The position numbers and the translations under genes were made by a program. From an uncultured Acidimicrobiales bacterium (GTDB lineage Bacteria; Actinomycetota; Acidimicrobiia; Acidimicrobiales; SZUA-35), in the NCBI GenBank assembly GCA_937976305.1, contig CALJSB010000140.1:1-35820 (forward strand): a stretch of DNA of 35,820 bases, in the 5' to 3' direction. The notes below the pieces were generated by a model. The model saw nothing but the letters and a program-made list of their open reading frames with translations, made no database searches and had not been told where the DNA came from. This document shows positions 1-7,283 of this stretch, in pieces. Positions within the stretch are counted from its first letter, which is position 1. Every line of letters starts with the position of its first letter.

Positions 1-1
1 C

Positions 2-514
2 TTGGCTGCGTTGGCCGAACCTGGCTCCGCGAGTTCAGTGGCGGCCGAGCTCGGGCTTGCCCGCCAGAAGGTGAACTATCACGTGCGAGCGCTTGAGGAG
101 CTGGGGCTGCTTCGGTTCGTCGAAGACCGACCAAAGCGCGGGTTGACCGAACGGGTGGTGGTTGCGACCGCCCGCTCGTTTGCTGTATCGCCGGAGGTCT
201 TGGGCGTCGCTGCGGTTGACCCTGCCCAGGTCGACCGAACGTCAGCTCGCTATCTGGTCGCCCTGGCGGGACGGACGATCGCCGAAGTCGGGCGGCTGCT
301 TCGCGGTGCGGACAAGGCGGGCAAGACCGTTGCGACGCTGTCGATCGACGCCGATCTTCGCTTTGCGTCTGCAGACGACCGTGCCGCGTTCACCGCCGAC
401 CTCAGCGAGGCAGTTACCACGCTCGCCGCTCGCTACCACGATGAATCCTCGTCGGACGGCCGATGGCATCGCCTCGTCGTCCTGGCTCACCCAACACCAA
501 AGGCAGGAACATGA
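2..514 (+). CDS. ArsR-like winged-helix transcriptional regulator (5' end outside window)
   Basis: A DNA-binding repressor-type protein whose true start lies to the left of the window. The visible 170 residues begin inside the winged-helix domain: the segment reading KVNYHVRALEELGLL near residues 23-37 is the recognition helix and wing entry typical of ArsR/HTH_20 regulators. The rest (residues 60-165) is a helical region with no recognisable ligand site. Its TGA stop overlaps the ATG of the SRPBCC gene (ATGA at 511-514), so the two are almost surely co-transcribed and translationally coupled. ArsR-like regulators paired with AHSA1/SRPBCC proteins are a common actinobacterial arrangement. The ligand is unknown. 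Confidence 0.85.
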   Translation: MAALAEPGSASSVAAELGLARQKVNYHVRALEELGLLRFVEDRPKRGLTERVVVATARSFAVSPEVLGVAAVDPAQVDRTSARYLVALAGRTIAEVGRLLRGADKAGKTVATLSIDADLRFASADDRAAFTADLSEAVTTLAARYHDESSSDGRWHRLVVLAHPTPKAGT

Positions 515-1287
515 CCGACAACAGATCGATCGAGATGGAAGTCGAGGTTGCCGGAACCCCCGACGAGGTCTGGGCCGCGATCGCGACCGGGCCGGGGATC
601 ACGTCGTGGTACGTGCCACACGAGATCGAGGCGGGCGTGGGTGGCTCGGTTTCGGCAAGCTTCGGGCCGGGTATGGACGTCACCGGCAAGGTCACTGCCT
701 GGGAGCCGCCGCATCGATTCGGATACGGAGGTGGCGACGACGGGCCGGGGCTTGCCTTCGAGTGGTTCGTCGAAGCGAAGGACGGAGCGAGCTGCATCGT
801 TCGACTCGTCAACTCGGGGTTCGGGTCAGGCGAAGAGTGGGACGATCAGTACGACGGCATGACCGAGGGCTGGAAGATGTTCATGTTCAACCTGCAACAG
901 CACTGCGAGCACTTTGCAGGGCAAGCGGGTTCAGCGTCGCTCCCGATGGCGATGTGGGCGGAGGCTCCGGGCGCAGCGTGGACAAGAGCTGCTTCTGCGT
1001 TCGGATTCGACACCTCGCCCACCGTTGGCGACACGATCGAGATCGCCGCCAATGGCGCACCGAAGGTCGTCGCCACTGTGACGCACACGTCGGACACACA
1101 AGCCATCTTCAAGGTGTCCGAACCTGCACCCGGAACTGGGTTCGTGTGCGCCGAAGGGCAGGGTGGCGTCACCTCGTTGTCGCTGTGGCTGTACCTCTAT
1201 GGCGAGGGTGCGCCGCAAGCCGCGGCCGTCCATCAAGCTGCGTGGTCTGAGGTGCTGGCGGCCGCCGGTCCCGGAATCGCTGAATAG
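511..1287 (+). CDS. SRPBCC (AHSA1-like) domain protein
   Basis: A 258-residue soluble protein of the START/Bet v1-like superfamily, which binds small hydrophobic ligands. The N-terminal half shows the typical opening strand followed by a PDEVWAAIATGPGITSWY helix and the family's Trp-Glu-Pro-Pro turn (WEPPHRFGY) around residue 65. About 130 residues is usual for one domain; the extra C-terminal half (about 145-258) has no clear motif and could be a second, diverged copy. The ATG at 511 is preferred over the in-frame ATG at 463 because it overlaps the stop of the ArsR-like gene. The pairing suggests the regulator controls this gene. The ligand is not predictable. Confidence 0.85.
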   Translation: MTDNRSIEMEVEVAGTPDEVWAAIATGPGITSWYVPHEIEAGVGGSVSASFGPGMDVTGKVTAWEPPHRFGYGGGDDGPGLAFEWFVEAKDGASCIVRLVNSGFGSGEEWDDQYDGMTEGWKMFMFNLQQHCEHFAGQAGSASLPMAMWAEAPGAAWTRAASAFGFDTSPTVGDTIEIAANGAPKVVATVTHTSDTQAIFKVSEPAPGTGFVCAEGQGGVTSLSLWLYLYGEGAPQAAAVHQAAWSEVLAAAGPGIAE

Positions 1288-1349
1288 GAATCGGCGGGGG
1301 TGTTCGCCAAAAGGTCAACCGAAGGCTGATTTCTGCCGAACCCTTCTGC

Positions 1350-2117
1350 ATGCTGAAGCGTCCCGCCCATTCGAGACGGCCCGCCCTGGTGGCGGCTGTT
1401 CTCATGCTGGTGGCGTCGAGCTGTTCTGCGGCGACGTCGCTGGGTGGCGGCGAGCCAGACATGCGAGTTCTGTTCGTTGGCAACAGCCACACCCATGCCA
1501 ACGACGTGCCAGGCACTGTTGTGGCGTTGGCCGACGCAAACGGGACGAAGCTCGAGGTCGACATGTTCGCCCCGGGTGGCTGGACCTTGGCGCAGCACTC
1601 GGCCGACGGCGAGTTGCGCGAGGCGATAGCCACGGGCGGGTATGACGTCGTGGTGTTGCAGGAGCAGTCAGAAAAGCCTGCCCACACAAGTGACTTCCCG
1701 CGGGAAACAGCACCGAGCGCTGCTGCGTTGGCTCGACTCGCTCAGACTCACGGCGCCGAAGTGGTCTTCTACCAAACGTGGGGTCGTGCCTCTGGCAGTG
1801 CGTACACGGGCCACGGTTCCTACGAGGCAATGCAGTCGGCGGTGTCGCTCGCGTACGAGTCGATGGCGGCCGACAATAACGGCGAGGTTGCGCCGGTGGG
1901 GGAGACGTGGCGCTATGTGCGTCAGGTCGCTCCCCACATCGAGCTGTTCTCTCCTGACGGCAACCACGGATCGCCGTCTGGCAGCTACCTTGCGGCGATC
2001 GTGTTGACGGAGACCATCATCGATGTCGAGTTGGTTGAAGCGCCTGGCCACGCCGGTGTTGACGACACGACGGCCGGCTACTTGCTGACCTATTCCGACG
2101 GAGCCCCAGTCGGGTAG
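1350..2117 (+). CDS. Putative SGNH/GDSL-type hydrolase lipoprotein
   Basis: A 255-residue exported protein. Basic residues at the N-terminus and a hydrophobic stretch (residues 12-22) lead to a lipobox-like VASSC with Cys25 as the probable lipid-modified residue. The mature part opens with RVLFVGNSHTH (residues 39-49), the Gly-Asn-Ser block of SGNH hydrolases in which Ser46 would be the nucleophile. Near the C-terminus DGNHGSPSG (from Asp203) supplies the Asp-x-x-His pair (Asp203, His206) that completes the expected triad. The substrate (acyl or acetyl ester, perhaps on a cell-surface glycan) is not predictable. It ends 8 bp from the convergent esterase gene. No strong Shine-Dalgarno sequence precedes the chosen ATG. 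Confidence 0.7.
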   Translation: MLKRPAHSRRPALVAAVLMLVASSCSAATSLGGGEPDMRVLFVGNSHTHANDVPGTVVALADANGTKLEVDMFAPGGWTLAQHSADGELREAIATGGYDVVVLQEQSEKPAHTSDFPRETAPSAAALARLAQTHGAEVVFYQTWGRASGSAYTGHGSYEAMQSAVSLAYESMAADNNGEVAPVGETWRYVRQVAPHIELFSPDGNHGSPSGSYLAAIVLTETIIDVELVEAPGHAGVDDTTAGYLLTYSDGAPVG

Positions 2118-2125
2118 GCGACGAC

Positions 2126-3307
2126 CTACAGGCACTCCGCAACTGCGTCACGCAGCGCGAGCTCTCGGGGGTCATCAAACATGTGGTAATCGAGCCGGTT
2201 CATCACGTAGGCAAACCCGAGCTTCCGTTCCGGATCTGCAAAACCGAGGGAGCCGCCAGCGCCCGGGGTGCCGAAAGCGGTCGGGGTGCCAAACGGAAAC
2301 CCGTCCCACGGCTTGCAGTAGCCCAATGAGAAGCGAGTGTTGTCGAACAACACGAGATCGGCTCGGCCTTCGGTGGGCTCGACGGCGGCGCGGGACACTT
2401 CGCTCGTCACCTCTGGGGTGATCCCCAAACGAGCACCACCCGCAGCGAACTCGCCATAGGCCGTGGCAATCGCACGTGCGGTTCCGTGCCCGTTGGCCGC
2501 AGGCAACTCCAGCCGCCGCATCTCGGGCCCGTTGTAGCGCGCTGGCTTGCCGAGGGCCGCTGGGTTGCCAAAGGTCCGAGCGGTGAGCGACCGAGGGTTG
2601 AGAAAGCCCTTCACGAAGTCCTTCGGCATCTTCGAGATGTTCGCCACCATCTTCACTCGGTACCAGTCAGCTTGGACTCGGGCGATGCGGTGCTCGGGCA
2701 CCGAATCGGGCAATCCGATCCAGAAGTCCAAGCCAAGGGGCTCCGCGATGTTGTCGCGGAAGTACTGACCGATGGTGCGACCCTGCGGATCAGTTCGCCG
2801 AATGAGTTCAGACTCGTACCAGCCGAGACTGATGCCGTGGTAGCCGTGACGGGTTCCTGGCTCCCACGCCGGCACCTGGGCCGCAAGAGCAACCGCCATC
2901 TTGTCCGGGTCGGCAAGCGCCGCCATGTCGATCTTCTGATCGATGGCACTGAGCCCGGCTTGGTGAGCAAGAAGCTGTCGAACCGTGACGTTCTCCTTGC
3001 CGCCCGCGGCGAACTCGGGCCAGTGTTCGGCAACGGGGTCGTCAAAGCTGAACAGTCCAACGGACCCGGCATGAAGCACCGCCATCGACGCCACGCCTTT
3101 GGTTGTCGAGAAGACGTTGACGATTGTGTCGGACTCCCAAGCACGGTTGGTTGCCGGATCTGCCTCGCCACCCCACAGATCAACGACAAGTTCGTTGTCG
3201 ACCACCGCAGCGCAGGCTGCGCCAACCTCGTTGCGGCGAGAGAAGTTCTCCTCGAACGCTTTGCGGACAGGTTCAAAACCTGACTTGACCATTCCGTCGA
3301 CCGGCAT
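2126..3307 (-). CDS. Serine hydrolase of the class C beta-lactamase / esterase family VIII
   Basis: A 393-residue protein of the beta-lactamase fold that in this family usually hydrolyses esters or D-amino-acid peptides rather than giving drug resistance. The catalytic Ser-x-x-Lys is STTK (residues 67-70), inside the family-typical VNVFSTTKGV. A tyrosine in GYHGISLGWYE near residue 155 matches the second catalytic motif, and GTPGAGGSLGFADPERKLGFAYVMN near the C-terminus replaces the Lys-Thr-Gly motif. There is no signal peptide, so it is probably cytoplasmic. The start at 3307 is preferred because GAAGG lies about 7 bases upstream; an in-frame ATG at 3322 lacks this. It is convergent with the SGNH lipoprotein. 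Confidence 0.9.
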   Translation of the reverse strand: MPVDGMVKSGFEPVRKAFEENFSRRNEVGAACAAVVDNELVVDLWGGEADPATNRAWESDTIVNVFSTTKGVASMAVLHAGSVGLFSFDDPVAEHWPEFAAGGKENVTVRQLLAHQAGLSAIDQKIDMAALADPDKMAVALAAQVPAWEPGTRHGYHGISLGWYESELIRRTDPQGRTIGQYFRDNIAEPLGLDFWIGLPDSVPEHRIARVQADWYRVKMVANISKMPKDFVKGFLNPRSLTARTFGNPAALGKPARYNGPEMRRLELPAANGHGTARAIATAYGEFAAGGARLGITPEVTSEVSRAAVEPTEGRADLVLFDNTRFSLGYCKPWDGFPFGTPTAFGTPGAGGSLGFADPERKLGFAYVMNRLDYHMFDDPRELALRDAVAECL

Positions 3308-3398
3308 CGTGCACCTTCGCATCCCGCAGATCGAGGAGCAACCTGCGGGTCCGCGGCCTCGACTGGCTGGTCACGTGCACGCAAGTTGCGGGGAAGCG

Positions 3399-3692
3399 CT
3401 ACCTGGAGCCCCAGTCTGGGTTTCGGCGGGCAAGATCGATTGCACGTGCGCGCTCGACGGTGGCCGCGATCTGTTCGCTCGTCCGCCGCGGATCGAGCAG
3501 TGAAGCGGCGGCCTCAAGTAGCTCCGACACGCTGACTCCGCGCCTCTCGGCCGCCTTGTGCCATTGCTCATGGGCGGCGTTGCTCAGGTAGGCGTGCAGA
3601 ACCCGCCCGTTTGACGTCTCGTCGCCGAGCGTGGATGATTGCCCGTGGGGATCGGTGCAAGTAGCTAATCGGTGGCACGTGCATGTTTTCAT
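3399..3692 (-). CDS. Small ribbon-helix-helix-like protein with Cys/His-rich N-terminus
   Basis: A 97-residue protein. The middle (residues 29-66) reads RVLHAYLSNAAHEQW then HKAAERRGVSVSELLEAAAS, the strand-helix-helix pattern of CopG/Arc-type DNA-binding or antitoxin proteins. The N-terminus is unusual: Cys4, Cys6, His7, Cys12 and His16 lie in the first 16 residues and could bind a metal, though this is only inference. The frame stays open upstream to 3815, but that extension has no recognisable content; the ATG at 3692 is chosen although its ribosome-binding site is weak. The next gene lies head to head with it. No toxin partner is visible. This could be an overpredicted ORF, hence the moderate confidence. 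Confidence 0.5.
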   Translation of the reverse strand: MKTCTCHRLATCTDPHGQSSTLGDETSNGRVLHAYLSNAAHEQWHKAAERRGVSVSELLEAAASLLDPRRTSEQIAATVERARAIDLARRNPDWGSR

Positions 3693-3813
3693 TTGTACCG
3701 AGATCCGATCTACGAGAGATTCTCCCGAGCGCGAAGCTAGGTACATGCGCTGAGAACTCCCAGTCGAGATTTCGACCGAACGTTCTGGCTGCGTACGAGG
3801 GCGTGACACCGTC

Positions 3814-5121
3814 ATGGTGAGCGAAGCATCGACCGACGGTTACGCGATTATCGACAAGATCGATCCTTCGTTGCGGCGACTTCCGCATCCGGTCGAACTC
3901 CTTACCGCGGACCAGATTTCTGACGTCGCCGAGATTCCCAAATCCACAATCCTCTCCGCGGCCGCAGATATGGACGAGATTCGGTCGCGTGCGTTCGCCA
4001 GCGCTATTCGTCAGCTCGGCACGTCGCCAGGCCCCTCGGTGTGGGAAGCCTTACGTGTGTCACTGAAAGAACGTGAGTCAGTCGCCGACGCAGTCGAGAC
4101 GCTGATGCGAGCCCGCCTCGACGAGCTCAGCGATGACCCGGCACTTTGTTTGCTGCTGAGCGGGTTTGAGTCTCTCGACGATGATCGTGTTCGACAGGCT
4201 GTGGTGCAGACATGTCATGAGCTCGTCGATGGTTTCGTCCCGTTTCTTGAGACCGTCGCCGACACTTTTGGCCAGCGCATCGGTCCAACGGGCTCGACGA
4301 TGCGTTCCATGCTCCTGATCGTGCTGCTCGGCAGTTCGCTCGCGCGACGTGTCAGCGACGACGCGTCAGCCGAACCGACATACGATCGCTTCACGATCAA
4401 GGCGCTTTGCCAATTCTTCGATACCGACCCCGATGGCACCGTCCGTGACGGTGACGTGGATGTGCTCCCCCCACTGCGAGCGCCCGGCCCGCCGGTTGAG
4501 GGCAACCTTGGGCAGGCCGTCGCCGCCGCAGCAGGATTGTTGCTGAGCGGCGGAGTGCCCGTTCGGTTTGGAATGAAACTCGGGGACGTGCTCAGCCAGA
4601 CCGGCCTCAGCACTGCTGGCTTCTATCGACAGTTCGGGTCGATGGCTGGATTCGAACGTGCCTTGCTTGAACGAGCTGACAGCCTCGTTGGCCGCGCGAT
4701 GGACGACGACTTCTACGAAGACATCTTGGAGTTCAAGGCCGCTGGTCCATCACGCGAGCACAGCTTGGCGGAGCACTTTCTCGCCGAAGCCTCGGTTGCG
4801 TCGTCTGAGTATGTTGCGACAACCCGTCCATTCAATGACGTTCTGCCGTGGCTCGGTTCGTGGGTTGGGTCGTCGATCATCGTTCCCGCCTACTCCGAGG
4901 TGTTCGTCGCCCGAGGCAAGTTCCTCGAAGCGCTCGCGGCTCGTTCCGAGCTCGAGATCGTGAGGGGTATCGAGCCAACCGACCTTGCCAGGATCTTCTT
5001 CGGTATCGGTGTAGTGGTCGAGCTCGTTGCACGGATTGCGCCTGAGCCACAGAGAGCCCTCCGGTACTTCATGGTCGAACAAGGTCAACCGATTTTCGCC
5101 AGCTTCTTTCGGCCCGCCTGA
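3814..5121 (+). CDS. Double TetR-like transcriptional regulator
   Basis: A 435-residue protein, about twice the usual 200 residues of a TetR regulator. The C-terminal half has a clear TetR helix-turn-helix at residues 253-275 (KLGDVLSQTGLSTAGFYRQF) followed by a roughly 150-residue ligand-binding half. The N-terminal half looks like a diverged copy: TADQISDVAEIPKSTILSAA at residues 31-50 sits where the first helix-turn-helix should be, then about 150 helical residues. So one polypeptide probably carries two TetR units, the first weakened. It ends 3 bp before the FAD monooxygenase gene, which points to co-transcription and to control of that enzyme. The ligand is unknown. Confidence 0.75.
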   Translation: MVSEASTDGYAIIDKIDPSLRRLPHPVELLTADQISDVAEIPKSTILSAAADMDEIRSRAFASAIRQLGTSPGPSVWEALRVSLKERESVADAVETLMRARLDELSDDPALCLLLSGFESLDDDRVRQAVVQTCHELVDGFVPFLETVADTFGQRIGPTGSTMRSMLLIVLLGSSLARRVSDDASAEPTYDRFTIKALCQFFDTDPDGTVRDGDVDVLPPLRAPGPPVEGNLGQAVAAAAGLLLSGGVPVRFGMKLGDVLSQTGLSTAGFYRQFGSMAGFERALLERADSLVGRAMDDDFYEDILEFKAAGPSREHSLAEHFLAEASVASSEYVATTRPFNDVLPWLGSWVGSSIIVPAYSEVFVARGKFLEALAARSELEIVRGIEPTDLARIFFGIGVVVELVARIAPEPQRALRYFMVEQGQPIFASFFRPA

Positions 5122-5124
5122 GTT

Positions 5125-6420
5125 GTGGACGTGAACAAGCCGATTCTGATCGCAGGCGGAGGCATCGCCGGCATGGCGATGGCCCTGACTTGTCACGAGA
5201 TTGGGGTGCCGTGTCGCGTGCTCGAGTCGGTACGTACTCTTGCCCCACTCGGCGTCGGCATCAATCTGCAGCCGAATGCCATCCGCGAACTCGACGATTT
5301 GGGTCTGGCTCACCACCTTCCCGAAATCGGTATCGAAGCGACCGAATGGGCGTTGGTCGGCCGGAACGGCAACGACGTCTGGTCAGAACCAAGAGGCACG
5401 CTTGCCGGCTACAACTGGCCACAGTGGGCAGTGCATCGGGGCGAGTTGCAGATGATGCTGTACCGCGCAGTGAATGAACGGCTGGGAGCTGATGCCGTCC
5501 TCACCGATCATCGGGTCGTTGGCTACGAGAACACGCCTGACGGTGTGCGGGTCAAGGTGCAACATCGCGACGGCTCGTCGACCATGATGGATGGTGCTCT
5601 GCTGATCGGAGCCGACGGCTTGCACTCAGCCACTCGGGCCCAGTTGTACCCAGACCAGGGTGCACCGGTCTGGGGCGGGGCGGTGCTGTGGAGATGCACG
5701 GCGCTCGGCGAGCCGATTCGTAGCGGATCGGCCTTCACGCTGGTCGGCGGTCTCGATCAGAGGTTCGTGCACTACCCGATCAGCGCTCCCGACCCGGAGA
5801 CTGGTTTGCAAGTCCAGAACCTGATCGCGGAGCTCACCTTCGACCCTGCCGATGGTTGGCGAGACTCCGATTGGAATCGCAAAGCCGATCTCGATGATTT
5901 CTTGCCTCAGTTCGAAGACTGGAACTTCGACTGGCTCGACATACCCGAGATGCTGCGATCGGCGTCGGCGGTCTACGAGTATCCAATGGTTGACCGAGAC
6001 CCTGTCGATTCGTGGGTTGACGGTCACATGGCGCTCATCGGCGATGCCGCTCACGTGATGTATCCGGTTGGTTCGAACGGAGCGAGCCAGGCCGTCGTCG
6101 ACGCTCGCGTGCTCGGAGCGAAACTGGTCGAGTTCGGTGTCGGCCCAGAGGCACTGAGCGCCTTTCAGGACCAACTACTTGAACCCATGAACGCATTGGT
6201 TCTGCGGAACCGAGGAGCAGGTCCCGTTGGGATCCTCGGTCTTGTTGACGAACGCTGCGGCGGGGTGTTTGACGACATCAGCGACGTGATTCCGCGTCAA
6301 GAGGTCGAGGACTTCATGGCGAAGTACAAGGCCGCTGCAGGTTTCGCGATCGATGAGCTTAACGGAGCCCCACGAACGATTCCGCTCGGCGCAACAGTGG
6401 AGGGAGCAGGCGCGGCATAA
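5125..6420 (+). CDS. FAD-dependent monooxygenase (aromatic hydroxylase type)
   Basis: A 431-residue single-component flavoprotein hydroxylase of the p-hydroxybenzoate/salicylate hydroxylase class, probably oxidising an aromatic or related ring with NAD(P)H and O2. The FAD-binding GGGIAG is at residues 11-16, the second FAD/NADPH motif LIGADGLHSATR near residue 160, and the ribityl-binding IGDAAHVMYPVGSNGASQA near residue 308. The alternate reading GSNGASQA is typical of the subgroup close to phenazine and salicylate monooxygenases. Translation starts at a GTG 3 bp after the double-TetR stop; another GTG two codons on is possible. The substrate cannot be read from sequence. The paired regulator suggests induction by the substrate or a product. 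Confidence 0.9.
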   Translation: MDVNKPILIAGGGIAGMAMALTCHEIGVPCRVLESVRTLAPLGVGINLQPNAIRELDDLGLAHHLPEIGIEATEWALVGRNGNDVWSEPRGTLAGYNWPQWAVHRGELQMMLYRAVNERLGADAVLTDHRVVGYENTPDGVRVKVQHRDGSSTMMDGALLIGADGLHSATRAQLYPDQGAPVWGGAVLWRCTALGEPIRSGSAFTLVGGLDQRFVHYPISAPDPETGLQVQNLIAELTFDPADGWRDSDWNRKADLDDFLPQFEDWNFDWLDIPEMLRSASAVYEYPMVDRDPVDSWVDGHMALIGDAAHVMYPVGSNGASQAVVDARVLGAKLVEFGVGPEALSAFQDQLLEPMNALVLRNRGAGPVGILGLVDERCGGVFDDISDVIPRQEVEDFMAKYKAAAGFAIDELNGAPRTIPLGATVEGAGAA

Positions 6421-6432
6421 GCGGGCATGGTG

Positions 6433-6477
6433 AAAACCCGAGCGGTTCGCCACCCTTGCCGCGAGATGGCGAACCGC
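6433..6477 (-). terminator. Hairpin terminator for the leftward orphan gene
   Basis: An 11-bp perfect inverted repeat (GCGGTTCGCCA at 6442-6452 with its complement at 6467-6477, loop 14 nt). On the minus strand it is followed after five bases by TTTT. It lies between the convergent monooxygenase and orphan genes. The T-run is short, as is usual at high GC. Confidence 0.6.
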
Positions 6478-6504
6478 CGGAGAGAGCTTGCGAGGCAGCG
6501 GGGG

Positions 6505-7260
6505 TTACCCCTCTGGGGGAGACGCAAGCCGATTGTGGGGGTGTGGTCTTGTTCGTCCACCCCTCGAGTGGTGACGACACCATCTGGCCTGTCCAGGGTT
6601 GGCAGCGAGCTCACGCTGGTCGAGCAAGATGGCCTCGGTTGCGGTGCAGATCGTGTCGCCGGTCATCGACGATTCAACCAATGCCGTCAGCTGCACTCGC
6701 TCGGTCGGAGCGCACAGCGGACGGAACACCGGTGTGTCAAGCGGGGCGCCCGGCCCACGAGCGACGATCTCAGCAAGGGCACTGGTCAGTGTGGTGGGTC
6801 CTCCGTGGGCACGGACGATGAACAAGCTCTCTTGCGCAAGTTCATGGGTGTCTTCGCTGAGCTGACCTGTACCGCTATTGATGGCGAGAACGGTCGCGCT
6901 GATGTTGCGCGACCACTGGGCCCAGAAGATCTGACTGCGCAAGATGTCGTGCTCTGGGGCCGTCGGACCGATGGACACGAGGAGTTGTTCGAGCATCGAT
7001 GAGGCATCGGTCCAACGGACGGCCTCGCGCTCGAGTTCTCGGGATGCCCAGTCGTACAGCCACACCTCACCGCTGAGTGGGTCAGGCTCTTGGCCCAGAT
7101 CGGCAATCAACATCTGGAGACCGGTTCTCCACGCCGTCGTACCGGTCAGCGAGAAGTTGTCAGGTGATGTCACCAGCCGGACACCGTTGATATGAGTAAT
7201 CGACGGTCGAACCCCAAGTATGAGGGAACTCAGCCTGCTCTGGTACCTTGGCCTGATCAT
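6505..7260 (-). CDS. Protein of unknown function, divergent from the SARP-like regulator
   Basis: A 251-residue protein that I do not recognise. The ATG at 7260 is chosen, though the frame is open further upstream to 7401, into the coding region of the divergent regulator. The body (residues 50-200) has the amino-acid make-up of a real soluble protein, with WLYDWASRELEREAVRW, a helical run around SQIFWAQWSRNISATVLAINSG and a region rich in Leu and Thr. The last 25 residues are Arg/His/Pro-rich and lie over a set of inverted repeats, so the true stop could differ if there is a frameshift. No signal peptide or membrane segment is seen. Its start is only 23 bp from that of the divergent 906-residue regulator, which suggests a functional link. 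Confidence 0.5.
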   Translation of the reverse strand: MIRPRYQSRLSSLILGVRPSITHINGVRLVTSPDNFSLTGTTAWRTGLQMLIADLGQEPDPLSGEVWLYDWASRELEREAVRWTDASSMLEQLLVSIGPTAPEHDILRSQIFWAQWSRNISATVLAINSGTGQLSEDTHELAQESLFIVRAHGGPTTLTSALAEIVARGPGAPLDTPVFRPLCAPTERVQLTALVESSMTGDTICTATEAILLDQRELAANPGQARWCRHHSRGGRTRPHPHNRLASPPEG

Positions 7261-7283
7261 GGACGCCCCAGTTCTCGTGCTGG

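Noticed and set aside
162..1250. 362-codon plus-strand frame across the first two genes
   Set aside because: Arg/Cys-rich translation with no domain; the ArsR-like and SRPBCC frames explain the region fully.
2657..2662. GGTACC inside the beta-lactamase-family gene
   Set aside because: Isolated copy within coding sequence, expected by chance; not part of the clustered sites at 7.2-7.3 and 10.2 kb.
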